From Narthecium ossifragum (taxonomy: Eukaryota; Streptophyta; Magnoliopsida; Dioscoreales; Nartheciaceae): a stretch of DNA of 64,000 nucleotides. Shown here piece by piece: positions 22,153 to 33,245 of the stretch. The translations under genes were made by a program, and so were the position numbers. The stretch's first letter is position 1, and each line of letters begins with the position of its first letter. The stretch is taken from positions 24,081,760 to 24,145,759 of the forward strand of contig OY986973.1 in assembly GCA_963920575.1 (NCBI GenBank), given 5' to 3'. The notes under the pieces are model-generated. The model was not told the DNA's origin, did no database searches, and worked only from the letters and a program-made list of their open reading frames with translations.

Positions 22153-25100
22153 ATGGAGTTTGGTCCCTCCGATAGCAGCGGTCAGTTGGATCGACCCTTC
22201 TGGAGCTGTGGATTCCTGTTTATTTCTCTAGTTTGTGGAATTTTAACTTCTGAGTGCAAGAATTTTCTGGCATTTTGATCTTTGGGGTTCTTGTATTGTG
22301 GATTTCTGGGCAGTCTTCGGCGGCTATCAAATGAAGAAAGATTGGGGGATTTGGGGTTTAGAGCTTCGGGTGGTTTGGAAAATTAGGTCTAGGGTTTTGG
22401 AATTCTTCGGTTTTGAGGTAGACTATAGCTTGTTTCATTTGTTTGCGGTTGTTAAGAGTTGCTTTAAGGGGGGCATGCACGAGACTGCGAATTCCATGGC
22501 CCCAAATCAGGGCACCTAATTAGCCTTAGGATATTGGTGAGCTAGGGTTAGAATGTGAATCAGGTCGACTGATTAGGAGTTGATTTAAGGGGTATAATCC
22601 AGACCGGAAATTCGATGGCCTGAAATCAGGGCGCTAGGTTTCCTTTGGATATTTTTGAATTCTGGTAACAATGCGGATTAGGTTTGCTGATGAGATGTTA
22701 AAATCAGATAGCTATTTATGCATTTTTTTTATCTGCTTTTGTTGGTTGGTTTCCAGCTGATAAGGTGAACAAAGACTATCCTTCTTTGCTTTCAATAAGG
22801 ATGAGGCTTTCATGGGTTGGCTCCTTTGCTTTGATGTGTTTAAAATTTTGAAGTTTCAAGACATAGGAGGAAACTTTCAATTAAATACTTCAAGTATTTC
22901 CATTCCAGTAGATGCATGGAAAACTCCGTAATTTTGTCTGAAAATGTAAAAATAGCTAACCGCAAAGTTTAAGTTTTGTGCCACTGTGGGTTGTAAAAGG
23001 CATTTTAGAATCTGAAGCCTTTGATGAGGTATGTGTTCCGTGGGCACCAAATGGGACTCTCTGCGGGCATGTTAAAGATTGTCATTTACGGAGTGCTGCA
23101 CTATTTAGGCATGAGGACGAGAATTGGGAATTTGATTAGGGTCCGCTAGATGTTCTCTTTGCTTGGTGGGGCTTGTTACACTTTTCGCGTCAAAAGGCTT
23201 AAAGAAATTATTTTGGTTCTATAATTTGCCCCAGCGGGCCTAATTTGTATGGTTCTCTCATATATGTAACGATCGATATTGTTTGCATATGGCCCAAACA
23301 TATTTGTTTGTACTAAACCATCATTTGGGTTTGCGCTCAAGTATGCACAGATTTATGCAAAGTCTATGACATTGGCCATGATTTTGTCGTCCTACCAGTC
23401 ATAGGCACCAATTAGGAGGTTGCATGATCAGCTGCTAGTATCTATTGCTACTTCTTTATACATTGTGAAGGAAGTTGCACAGCAAGTACTCAGACCTAGC
23501 CATTTGTAGACATTATTTCTTTGTTTCATCCCTTTAGTTTGAGTGTGGGAGAGAAAGGTAGGCAGAGGGGAGAGACGAGGGAGAAAGAAGGGAGAGGGAG
23601 AAGGGCTGTGTGAGAGAGAGAGAGAGAGGAAGAGACAGAAAGTGCATTTGATCTTGCCTGTCGTTCAATTTATAGGTAATGCTGCTTCGACGACTCCTAG
23701 CTACATTTCTCATAGAGCAATTGATCTTTATCTTAAGGACATGAGCATAGGGAGGGGGTGAGAGTGAAAGCCTATGTTTCACAAGTCTTGGGTCAAACCT
23801 CAAAAGGATATCGAACCCATGGGGTACCGTATTGGTGCCGACCGGTGCCATGCCAGTGGTTTACCGTCACGATACAAATGCTTGATTTGGGGTCGTGCCA
23901 AGTATATTTTGATCCTGGAGAGGTTTCTTGCTGCGGCAGAGGGTCCATGCCAATACTCGGCAATTCATGCCAGCAGTAGGCATGCACTTGATCCCAGCAA
24001 TTGGGAATTTTACTTCGAATCTTACTGTAGGCAAGAAAATTGACATGGTAGTTGTCCTTCGAAACAACTGCTCAAGGTTAAACTACACCAGACTCAATAG
24101 CTTCAATGGTGGAAGCACTAAGCATCATACATCCGTTCAAGAATTCACAATTACCAGGATCATGCTCATCAATCTGATTCAAGAACTCCCCAAGCTCAAA
24201 GTAGGTTTTCTAGTATGTATTTGAGATATGCTGTGAATAAGTTTGGCATGATTTTTATCCTGCTTTTGGTGATATAGGCTGATTTCAGTGGATCCCTATT
24301 GTAGTTGATCCACTGCTCCTCAGAGCACAAGCTTATGAACTCGTGTGATTTTGAACTATCAAAACTTACCGGGAAAAATTGCCTAAAATCAGGGATGAGA
24401 TGGTGTTTCACAAACCCAAGATTCTGATGATATAATACCTAGATTTTTCTCGCGCTGTCTAGGGTTTCATGTTGCTAGAGTGTAATTAAGCACTTGTAGC
24501 TGCAAAATGCAATTAATATAGGTGACAAAGAATGAAAAACTTTGTTTTCTCCTGTCAATTGTGTTCTTGATGTCACCTAGTTAATGACAGCAGTGGCATT
24601 TGACTGCAGGGACTGATGATGATCTTCCACCATCACATCAGAATAAGGTCGTTAGAGGAGGCCATGTTGTTGGAAATAGAAGGAATTCTCTTGGTGCTTT
24701 TGCATACCCTAGGGCTCAGAATGATATGGAGTCCCAAATACATCGACTTGAGCAAGAAGCATACAGTTCAGTTCTTCGGGCATTTAAGGCTCAGTCCGAT
24801 GCCATTACTTGGGTATAATTTACGTTCTGGGACCCTTTGCTTTTCGTTCTTTTAGCTTTCCACTTGCATTTTAATAAATCACTATCTGTATGCCACTTAA
24901 TTTCTTCAGGAGAAGGAAAGTTTGATAACTGAACTCAGAAAGGAATTGAGAGTATCTGATGAAGAACACAGAGAGCTATTAAGCAGGGTCAATGCTGATG
25001 ACATCATTCGGAGGCTAAGGTCTTATATAGTAAATCATGTGCTTTGTTTTTCTTTGATCTTTTCTAGTTTGTAATGGAACATGTTAGTTGTTACGCAACT

Positions 25101-27647
25101 CTAATCATCAATCTGGATTGTTTGGCACACTTTATCAGGGAGTGGAGGCAGGCAGGTGGTCACCTATCTGGCCTGCTTACTAATGCTGCTCAACCAATTC
25201 ATGATTCTGTTCCCAGTCCCACTGTGTCAGCTTCTCGCAAGAGGCCGCAAACATGTCAGTCAATACTTCCTCTGTCCTTAGCTGTACCATCCCCTGCATT
25301 ACACTCGCAATCAATTATTGCTACCTTGCCATCATCAACATCAGCTGGGAAAAAGGGTGCTGCAGCAGGTGGAAAGGGCAAGAAGCCTAAAGCAGTATGT
25401 AGAATAATTCGAGAATTCCCCGTCTTAGTCATTTGTTAGTAAAATCTTTTACTTTTCTCCTTGCAGGGTGAGTCGTTGCCTGTTGCATCTTCAATGAAAT
25501 CCATGCAGTATGCTTCTACAGGTCTGAGTGGAAGAGGCCAAGTTACAAACCGAAGTACTACTGGTGCTCCGGCAGTTGATTCCGTTGAAGGTCCGCCTTA
25601 TGATCCACTGGTGGGGCGGAAAGTGTGGACGAGGTGGCCTGAAGATAATAACTTCTATGAGGCTGTTATAACCGACTACAGTCGGATAGAGGTGTCTTTG
25701 GCTGTTCAATGTTCATTTTCTTAGATTCATATATTATGTAAAACTATCTAGCCTGACCATTTACAATAATTTTCAGGGTCGACATGCTTTAGTCTATGAT
25801 ATTAACACGAACAATGAGACGTGGGAATGGGTCAATCTCAAGGAGGTGAATCAATTTATCTTTGCAGCAGATAATTCTGGTTCTTATTACTTTGCCTACG
25901 ATACTTTGCACTTTAGAACACAAATTAGAGCCATTTCTATTGAAGTTGTGTCGCTTTTCACCTTTCTTCTCTATTTGGTTGCAATTGCTTGGTGTTTGAT
26001 GTAAATTAAAGAACATGCTTCGCTTATCCTTGTCATATCTTTATGGGAACTATTGTAATTTATGATATATCTTCATTGTGGATACAAACAGTCCAGTTTG
26101 GTGGGTTTACCCCGTTTCTGACTTTTTCAGGAACTTCCTAACAAAATTTCTAACCACCTTTTGGGATCCTTGGAAGTTATATATGATGGCTACAAATACT
26201 ATAGCAGAATGATTGATTTGTATATGATTTAACTTTACTTGATAACAGATTTCACCTGAAGATATCCGGTGGGAAGGCGAGGATCCTGGCGTTTCCGTTC
26301 GAGCAGTTCGGGGTGGGACAGGTCGTGGGGTAAAGAAGGCTGTGGGTCGTGTTGGACCCACAGCAGGCACTGGCAGGGGAAGAGGGACCCTGAAGACTCA
26401 ACCGAAGAAAGATTTTGCTCCCTCACAAAATGGCGTTGGGAAGAAAAATTCTGATGACATCGAAATTCTCCACACACACACTCTGATAAAAGAGGTATGC
26501 TTTTGAGGTACTTGACATATTTGATGAATTGTAAAGCTTTTTAAGTTGGTATTGTCTCACCTTACACTGAGTATAGCAGGTAGAGAGGGTTTTCAATGCA
26601 AGTAATCCTGATCCTATTGAAATTGAAAAGGCGAAGAAGGTTCTGAAAGTAAGTGTACTTTTCTGTCATTAGCCTTTCTCCCATGCTTCCCTTTTTTCCA
26701 TCAAACATTCGAGCGAGCTGGTTGTATGTGCAGGAGCATGAACAATCGCTTGTTGATGCTATTTCAAGGCTCGCTAATGCATCTGATGGCGAAACTGGTA
26801 AATAACGATAAGCCCATCTTTCTAATCAGTTATTGCCAAGTTCTTGGCTCTGAAATCCTTTTGATATCAGCATATGTTCCTAAGTCAAGGTGTGTGCAAG
26901 CCCATCTTTCTAATCAGTTATTGCCAAGTTCTTGGTTCTGAAATTTGCCAAGTTCTTGGCTCTGAAATCCTTTTGATATCGGCATATGTTCCTAAGTCAA
27001 GGTGTGTGTGTGTGTGTGTCTCTCTCTCTCTCTCTGTCTGTGGGTGCGCCGGTGCCAGTGCCTGTGTGCCTGTGTGCCTGTGTCTCTGTCTACTAAGATC
27101 CAAATTTATGGAAATAATATATTTTATCATCAATCTCTTTCTACTTAACCTGAATTGTCTAGGCTTTTGTTTAATTTTAAAGCTAAGCCTCCATCAACCC
27201 CCAACCGTTTGCTATTTTACCCTTTGTTTTTTTTGTTTTTTTGCGTGAAATATGTAATGTTGATTAGCTATGGAATCCTATTGTCCATACCGACAATGGT
27301 ATGGATTTCTCATATAAATGTCTTGGTAAATGGCACATCAGTATGCTCCTATCTGCATAATCTTATTCACTCTGGGTTTTTAGTGCAACTATGCAGTGCT
27401 TTCTATCCCTGAATGAATTCTAACAATTGGTTTCAATGAAGCAGAAGAGGGCGGGCATAAGTTCTCACTAGGGCAAACCGTGGACCGTGATATGGGATGG
27501 AGGAATCGTCAGTTCCCTGCGACTCAACAAGGTGCTAATTATGAGGAAATGATTGGCGAAGGACGCAGAGGCTCGGATGGCGGGCAAGTTGTCAGGGAGG
27601 GTGCTGCCTCTGCATATCATCGAGAAGGCGGCGACGATGACATCTGA
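22153..27647 (+). CDS. EML: EMSY-LIKE protein (ENT + Agenet)
   Basis: A nuclear histone-reader type protein. Exons: 22153-22180, 24610-24812, 24910-25019, 25139-25394, 25467-25691, 25777-25845, 26249-26494, 26580-26648, 26734-26797, 27445-27647; total 490 residues. Residues 1-20 ([20 protein letters not shown]) match the conserved EML start. The ENT domain spans about 50-118 ([20 protein letters not shown] onward), the Agenet/Tudor-like domain about 246-297 ([20 protein letters not shown] onward), then a basic Gly/Arg stretch, and a helical, probably coiled-coil segment about 380-425. Family members in Arabidopsis take part in immunity and chromatin regulation. Intron 1 (2429 nt) lies after only nine codons and carries an AG microsatellite. 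The gene is convergent with the bromodomain gene; the stops are 480 bp apart. Confidence 0.93.
26811..27085. repeat. Tandem duplication and microsatellite in EML intron 9
   Basis: A unit of about 88 bp (AGCCCATCTTTCTAATCAGT...GTCAAGGTGTGTG) at 26811 is repeated from 26899 with a small internal partial duplication, followed by GT and CT dinucleotide runs. Purely intronic. Confidence 0.8.
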
Positions 27648-28127
27648 GTTTTTCTGCTAAGCCTGCTTGCCAAATTTACTACTGCCATGAGATTCGAAAA
27701 GATCCCAGTTGTATATGAAAGCAATAGCTCTATCAGTTAGTTTAATTAGGATCAATGGCATATCTGAGTGAAATATCCTGGTAGGCTGGCATGCGTTTTG
27801 TAAATTATCAGATGTAAATCTTATTAGAAGGGATTGTTCGCTTTTCTCTTTGCAGATTTTAATAAATGGTATTGTCAAGTGTTTGATGTCCGGGAGTACC
27901 TACCAGAGACAGTGAGTGATGCAAGAATCGCTGAAGGAGGTAATATATTCTCTTTTAGCGTCTGCTTCCTGCAATAAACTCGTAAGCGCAGCACTGTCTA
28001 GGCTAACCTTCCTGGTTAAAGTTATCAGCAGCAGCGGTTAATGGCTTCTAAACGTGGCTTTGTGGGTTTCAACAAGTTAGAAACTTAAAGACACCAGCAG
28101 AACAAAATCTACAATCTCCCCTCCTGG

Positions 28128-29968
28128 TTACCTCCGGCGCTTCTTGGCTGTTGTCCTTGAAGGCGCCACCACCTCAGGTCTCTTCCTAGTCTTCTTACCC
28201 GGTGCCGGAGGTGGCATGGGTGGTTGCGCCGCCTGCTTTGATGGCCTTCTAGGCCGTCCCAAGCCTCCTGGGTTCATGGTGGCGTTCTGCTTGGCTGCTG
28301 CCGCCACAGTGGCAGAGCTCTTTGTTGTACCTACTCTGTCTCGTCTCTGGTTATCTCCATGCGTTGCCTGCCTGTTTGATTCTGATTCCTTTCCGGCGGA
28401 GACTCTGGTGGCGTGGGCGTTTCTTTTAGGCATGGAACTGGAGCTCGGAGGTGGCGTTGGCCTACTAGGAGCCTTCTTCATCTTCGCAACTCCTCCCATA
28501 CCAACCGCTCGTCTTCTACCTCTCCTGTCCTTCGTAGACCTAAGCTGTCTCGTCCCTTCTGCTATTCTCTTGTCCTTCGTCTCCTCCTTATCCACATCGA
28601 GATTCTTATCTTTCTCTTCCTCCGCTCTAGCTGCCTGCTTAGTGGCCGTTAAGGCAGAGCTCCGCCTACGGCAAACAACCAGGGGCGGCTTCTTCTCCAC
28701 CGTTGCAGAACTCGGAAGATTGGCATCAATCTCGACAGTAGGAGCAGGTGCTGCAGCGGGCTTCTCCTCCACTGATGCAGAGCCCGGGAGATCGGCATCA
28801 GTCTTGACCGTAGGGCTAGGCAAGGGCAATGGCTCGAGCAGGTTGTGCGTGGAGGAGGAGGACATCTCCTTGGAGACAAGGTCTCGGAGGTGGACGGCGG
28901 CGATTGACTCTGGGGAGTTCTTGGGGTAGAAGACGATGGCATTGGTGCAGAGCAGCAGCAAGTCCCGGAACAACTCCGCCGCGCTCTTATACGGCCCGTC
29001 CCCGCCGTGGCCTTCACCCAGGAGCTTGCTTCTCACCATCTCCAGGTCCACGTGTCTGCGAACCAGGCTCCGGTACGGCTCGCTCTCCTGCGTCGCAAAT
29101 CTCAAAGCTCAAAGGGTATCCAGATGAGATGTGTTTGGGAAAAGCAATCAAAGCACCTGGCTTTGGAGCCGACGCTGGAAGATCGAACCGTGCTCGTTCG
29201 ATCGGATGGTCTCCAGAAAGGAAACCAACGGCTCCAATCCACCGCCGATCGAGTCGTCGGGCTTCATTTCCTTATCGATCCGATTAACCGCCGAGCTTTG
29301 CTCCTCATCGCTACTCCTCCACGGGCCCTCCTCTTCCTGCTTCGACTTGGTCGCCGACTCGGCGGCTTTCTCGTCCTCGCCGTCGGCCGGATCGGATCTA
29401 GGTTTCCCCTCTTCTTCTTCCATCGGATGGGTCGAGGCTGCGCCTGAGATCCGATCTACGGAGGCGTTTCTCGCCGTCTCCTCCCCGTTCCGATCCGGAT
29501 CCGCCTCTCCGACGCTCCGATCGTCATCTCCTTTCAATCTCTCCAACTTTAAGTGGAGCGACCTGTTAAAGTTCAACGTCAAACATATCATCGATCATTT
29601 AACTAGTAATAATCCCAGGCTCACAACGAGCACTTCCAAAAGAGATCTGAGAGGCAAAATTACTTGATCGAGAGGTCGCAGCTCTGGACCTCACAGCGGA
29701 GCTCGGCGACTCGGAGGCGACGGAGCTCATCGATCCACGGGACGTCTACCTCCCCCACAGCTTCTCCGGCGACGTCGCCGCCGAAGCGGCGCTGGAGGTG
29801 GCGGTACCGCTGGTGGCATCCGTGCGCAGTGAGGGCGGTGCGGGCGGAGGTGCTCTTGGCCCTCACCTCCTTTGCCACGGCCTCCCAGCTCCTCGTCCCG
29901 TGGCGCCCCACCGCGCACGCCAGCAGCAGCTCCTCCCACGTCCCCCACACACCCCTCTCCTCCATCAT
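28128..29968 (-). CDS. SANT/MYB-like plus bromodomain protein
   Basis: A plant nuclear protein joining a SANT/MYB-like domain to a bromodomain. Exons on the minus strand: 29968-29664, 29562-29157, 29087-28128; total 556 residues. The SANT-like region is about residues 6-62 (GVWGTWEELLLACAVGRHG, then RSWEAVAKEVRAK). A charged helix follows (WIDELRRLRVAELRCEV). The bromodomain is about 215-310 (SLVRRHVDLEMVRSKLL, then CTNAIVFYPKNSPES). The position of the acetyl-lysine-binding Asn is occupied by Tyr (FYPK instead of YNPK), so histone reading may be weak or altered. The C-terminal 200 residues are low-complexity, rich in Lys, Arg, Ala and Pro, with basic nuclear-localisation-like runs. Intron 2 is only 69 nt. 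The long frame on the opposite strand is a shadow. Confidence 0.9.
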
Positions 29969-31309
29969 GGGTATGGTATGGTATGACTTCTTCGATCAAA
30001 CCCTTAATAATACTACTTTTTTTAGCCTCTCAGTTATCGATTTGGAGCAGACGGAGGAGAATAATACTAAGCCCCCCCAAAGCCATGGGAATGGAGTTCT
30101 TTAGACAAAATTGCCTGCCGATTATCACTAACTTATGAGTAGCGGAATGGCCACTAATTACGTGGCTAAAGAGGTTTTTTATAGTGATTAGGCCCTCAGG
30201 CCAATACGTGGCCCAATTTGATTGGGCTTTTCTGGTGCGTGTTTGGTAGCTGGAAACTGGAAAAGTAAAACGGTGACTCATGTACTTCACAAGTTTGGAA
30301 GTTTATCCAATACAACACATTATTTGGTTAATTTCCAGAATATCCCTATTTCTTTATTTCCCTTTCTACTCAAATTAGCTGTGTGTGTGTGTGGCGACGG
30401 CGACTGTGGCGGTCATCAGCGGACGTAGGACGGAGGTAGGGGGTGGTGGCGTGGTGCCAAGGATGGTGGGGGATCAGATCATGGCATTGGCGGAGACAAC
30501 GGTGGTGGTGGTGATTTCGATGAGGGCGGTGGTGATGACTATGGAGACACTCCAAGTCGTAAAAATTAAAATAAATTGAAAATACTGTTTCATAATTGAT
30601 ATGCTACAGTCATACGATCTATGATGGCAGAACTTCCGTTATTATTTTGTTTTGTTTTGTTTTTGTTTTGTTTGTTTTTGATAGGCTTTCCTACCAACCA
30701 TGCTGCTTTCTTTAGTTATTTTAGGAGTTTTAATTAGTTTTCTTTCTTGTTGAAGCCCGTCTAAGATTTTATCAGTTATATAAAAAGGATTTACGATATC
30801 CGAAATATCATACATCCGTTTACAATCTTTGGAGTTGTTTTATATATGCTCTCGAGATTAATTCAATCAGAATATTTTCGAAAGATTCCTAACGTTTCAT
30901 ATCTAGCAGAATACAATAAAATATCTCATTAAATTCCTGATAGATAGTAATTATTGCTCAATATAACTTATTCGCCATTTGAGTAAATTATAGCATCACT
31001 ATAACATCATCAGCTAACTAGTAAAAGAAATCCTTAAAACCAATTATTACATGAAAATGAAATGGGCATGGTAGGCCAACTACTCCCAAATGATTGAAAG
31101 CTCATGGAAACACTAATCTCTAGGCTTCCCTGAGTAACGATACCAAGTATTGCATACAAGAGTGAAAAATTGGAGTCGATAATTACTAAACGTCACTAAA
31201 TCATATCATTATCATAATGAAAAGATGCATCCACCCAACTCGTTACTCGTTATTGCCGGCGAAGAGAAAAAAAGAGAGGGCTCACACTGGAACAAGATTT
31301 GATTTCCAG
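29969..31309. other. Intergenic region
   Basis: Nothing beyond the bromodomain gene promoter side is recognised. The stretch has a GT run near 30384, G-rich simple sequence to 30540, and AT-rich DNA to 31300. No exon seen. Confidence 0.5.
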
Positions 31310-33245
31310 GAACGTGGTCGCAACTCATACCTCAAGGGATGGGCTGTCTGTTGCAAGGGCCATTGTGTTCAGCCCGTTGTCCACGTATACAATGGAACCA
31401 GTTATAGCTGAAAGCCAGGGGGAAACCAAGAATGCTGCTGCGTTCCCAACTTCATCTGCACCATATTTTGTAGATTTAAAAGGAAGATTCATACTCTATG
31501 AATGCAAAAAATAGAGATAAAAGTTTGGAAATCTCGATCATTCACCTGCCAGCAATTCCTTTTGCAATGGTGCGTTGGCATAAGAATAATCTATCATCTT
31601 CTCAATGAATCCAATGGCTTTGGCAGCACGGCTTCCCAATGGGCCTGGAGATGCAATGAAGCTTTAGAATAAACAATATGGCCTTCTCAAAAACAGGAGA
31701 AATACATTCATAGGAGTTCAGAATGAAAAAAGTCAGCATAACAGAAGTGGTCATCACCCACAAGATCGATGATGATCGTAAAGGCATTATGCTCTGCCTA
31801 ATGGCACTTGCAAAATCGTTTTTCACACACTCAGCCACTTCCTACAAAGCAAAAAATAGTGCAATTGAGAAGGTAGTGAAAGCACGATCATGACCATCGC
31901 GCATGTTTCAATACAATGGTAATGCAACTAGAGGTGTGATGGACATGAGACGCTGTATCCTTGGAAGAAACAAGGTCCCTTGTAAACATTAACATCATAC
32001 AGTTAAACCCATGTAACTTTAACTTGCGGGTTACCTTAACAGTCCAATTGGTAGCTCATGCATAACGCTTATTTGCTTTAACCTGACCAAATGACAATAA
32101 TGCCGATAATTAGGGAACTCCTTTCAACAGGCCAGAGGCCACAAAAAACGAAAGCACTATTAGCTTGTAACTTACATCTTCAGGAACATCCTCGGGAGTA
32201 TCATAAACCGCATCTAAAGGATATACCTTTGTAATCTCAATAAGAGAACCATCTGGCAACCTATCATGCGCAAGATTCCGATAGAAGCTATACTCAAAAA
32301 ATTACGAACCCCTAGTTTAGGTTAAGGATGGAATGAGGGAAAGAATGACAAATGACATTGAGTTTAAAGTACAGACCGACGTGATTCATCAAATTTCCCA
32401 CGTCTAAGGCTAGTCTCAAAAATGTTCAGTGCCTGTAGAAAGATAAGCAGTTAGATGTTAATAGCTAGATCTGTACAAACTTCCATTTTCCATATAAGAT
32501 TAAGCAATGCTTGGGATTCACATACAGGCACCCATGTGCCAACAAGAATTTAAGCACCAGCAGCAGTGAGAGCCTTAGCAATTGCCCAACCATGCACATT
32601 ATCATCAGCTACTCCGACAATAAATGCCCTCTTACCTGAGAAACATATGAAAGCATTTGTCTATAAACTTGGTAAATATTAGTATCACGATAAATGCAGT
32701 TTTCTATGTCACAAAACCATCTTCCTTCTTAGCAAGTTTGTCTATTAGGCTTAGGCGGATTAGAAGGGTGCAGAGAATGGAGAGTGTCATATATCTTCGA
32801 GTTTAACTTGATCCAAACATAGAAAAATAGTGAAGCTAAGAGTCGGTAAGATTATTCATGCCTGCTAGAGGATTTATCTTGAAAGTTAATCAAGAATGTG
32901 AAAAGCTATTCAGTAAAATAAGACCGCAGAGTAAGAAACCAAAATACCACTGACAAGTTTAGCCATACCTCTCGGATCAATAGGCAACCCAAATGCACCT
33001 CCTTTCTCACTCTCCCCAAACATGGCCCAAGTCACGACCGAATTAACTTTCGAAGAGGCAAGCTTGTACTTTGGAAGAAGAGGTGCAGATGGGGAGATAT
33101 GTGAAGAGCTCCTCAATTTATTACTAAAGGCCATCTTTAGGTCAGACCCTGGCACCGTTGCCCTTGACATAAACATTCTTTGAGAAGATGAAAGGCATGC
33201 CCTGGCAGTAACCATTTGCAAACCGGGAGCTGTTGTTGCCTCCAT
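31310..33245 (-). pseudogene. MOD1: Decayed enoyl-ACP reductase (MOD1/ENR type)
   Basis: Minus-strand pieces follow plastid enoyl-[acyl-carrier-protein] reductase (NADH) of type II fatty acid synthesis in order. Exon 1 (33245-32969) encodes a Ser-rich transit-peptide-like start and GLPIDPRG. Next come [12 protein letters not shown] (32635 down), ALNIFETSLRRGKFDESR (near 32400), [20 protein letters not shown] (near 32250), EVAECVKNDFAS (near 31840), [18 protein letters not shown] (near 31640) and [14 protein letters not shown] (near 31450). Two lesions disable it. A TAA at 32552-32550 replaces Glu in the AAGAEILVGTW segment. The whole central segment between NDFAS and PGPLGSR, which carries the catalytic Tyr/Lys region, is missing. 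Introns are kept, so it is a decayed duplicate and not a retrocopy. Confidence 0.9.

Noticed and set aside
28144..28929. 261-aa open frame on the plus strand
   Set aside because: It is the antisense of the low-complexity third exon of the bromodomain gene; no domain or splice context supports it.
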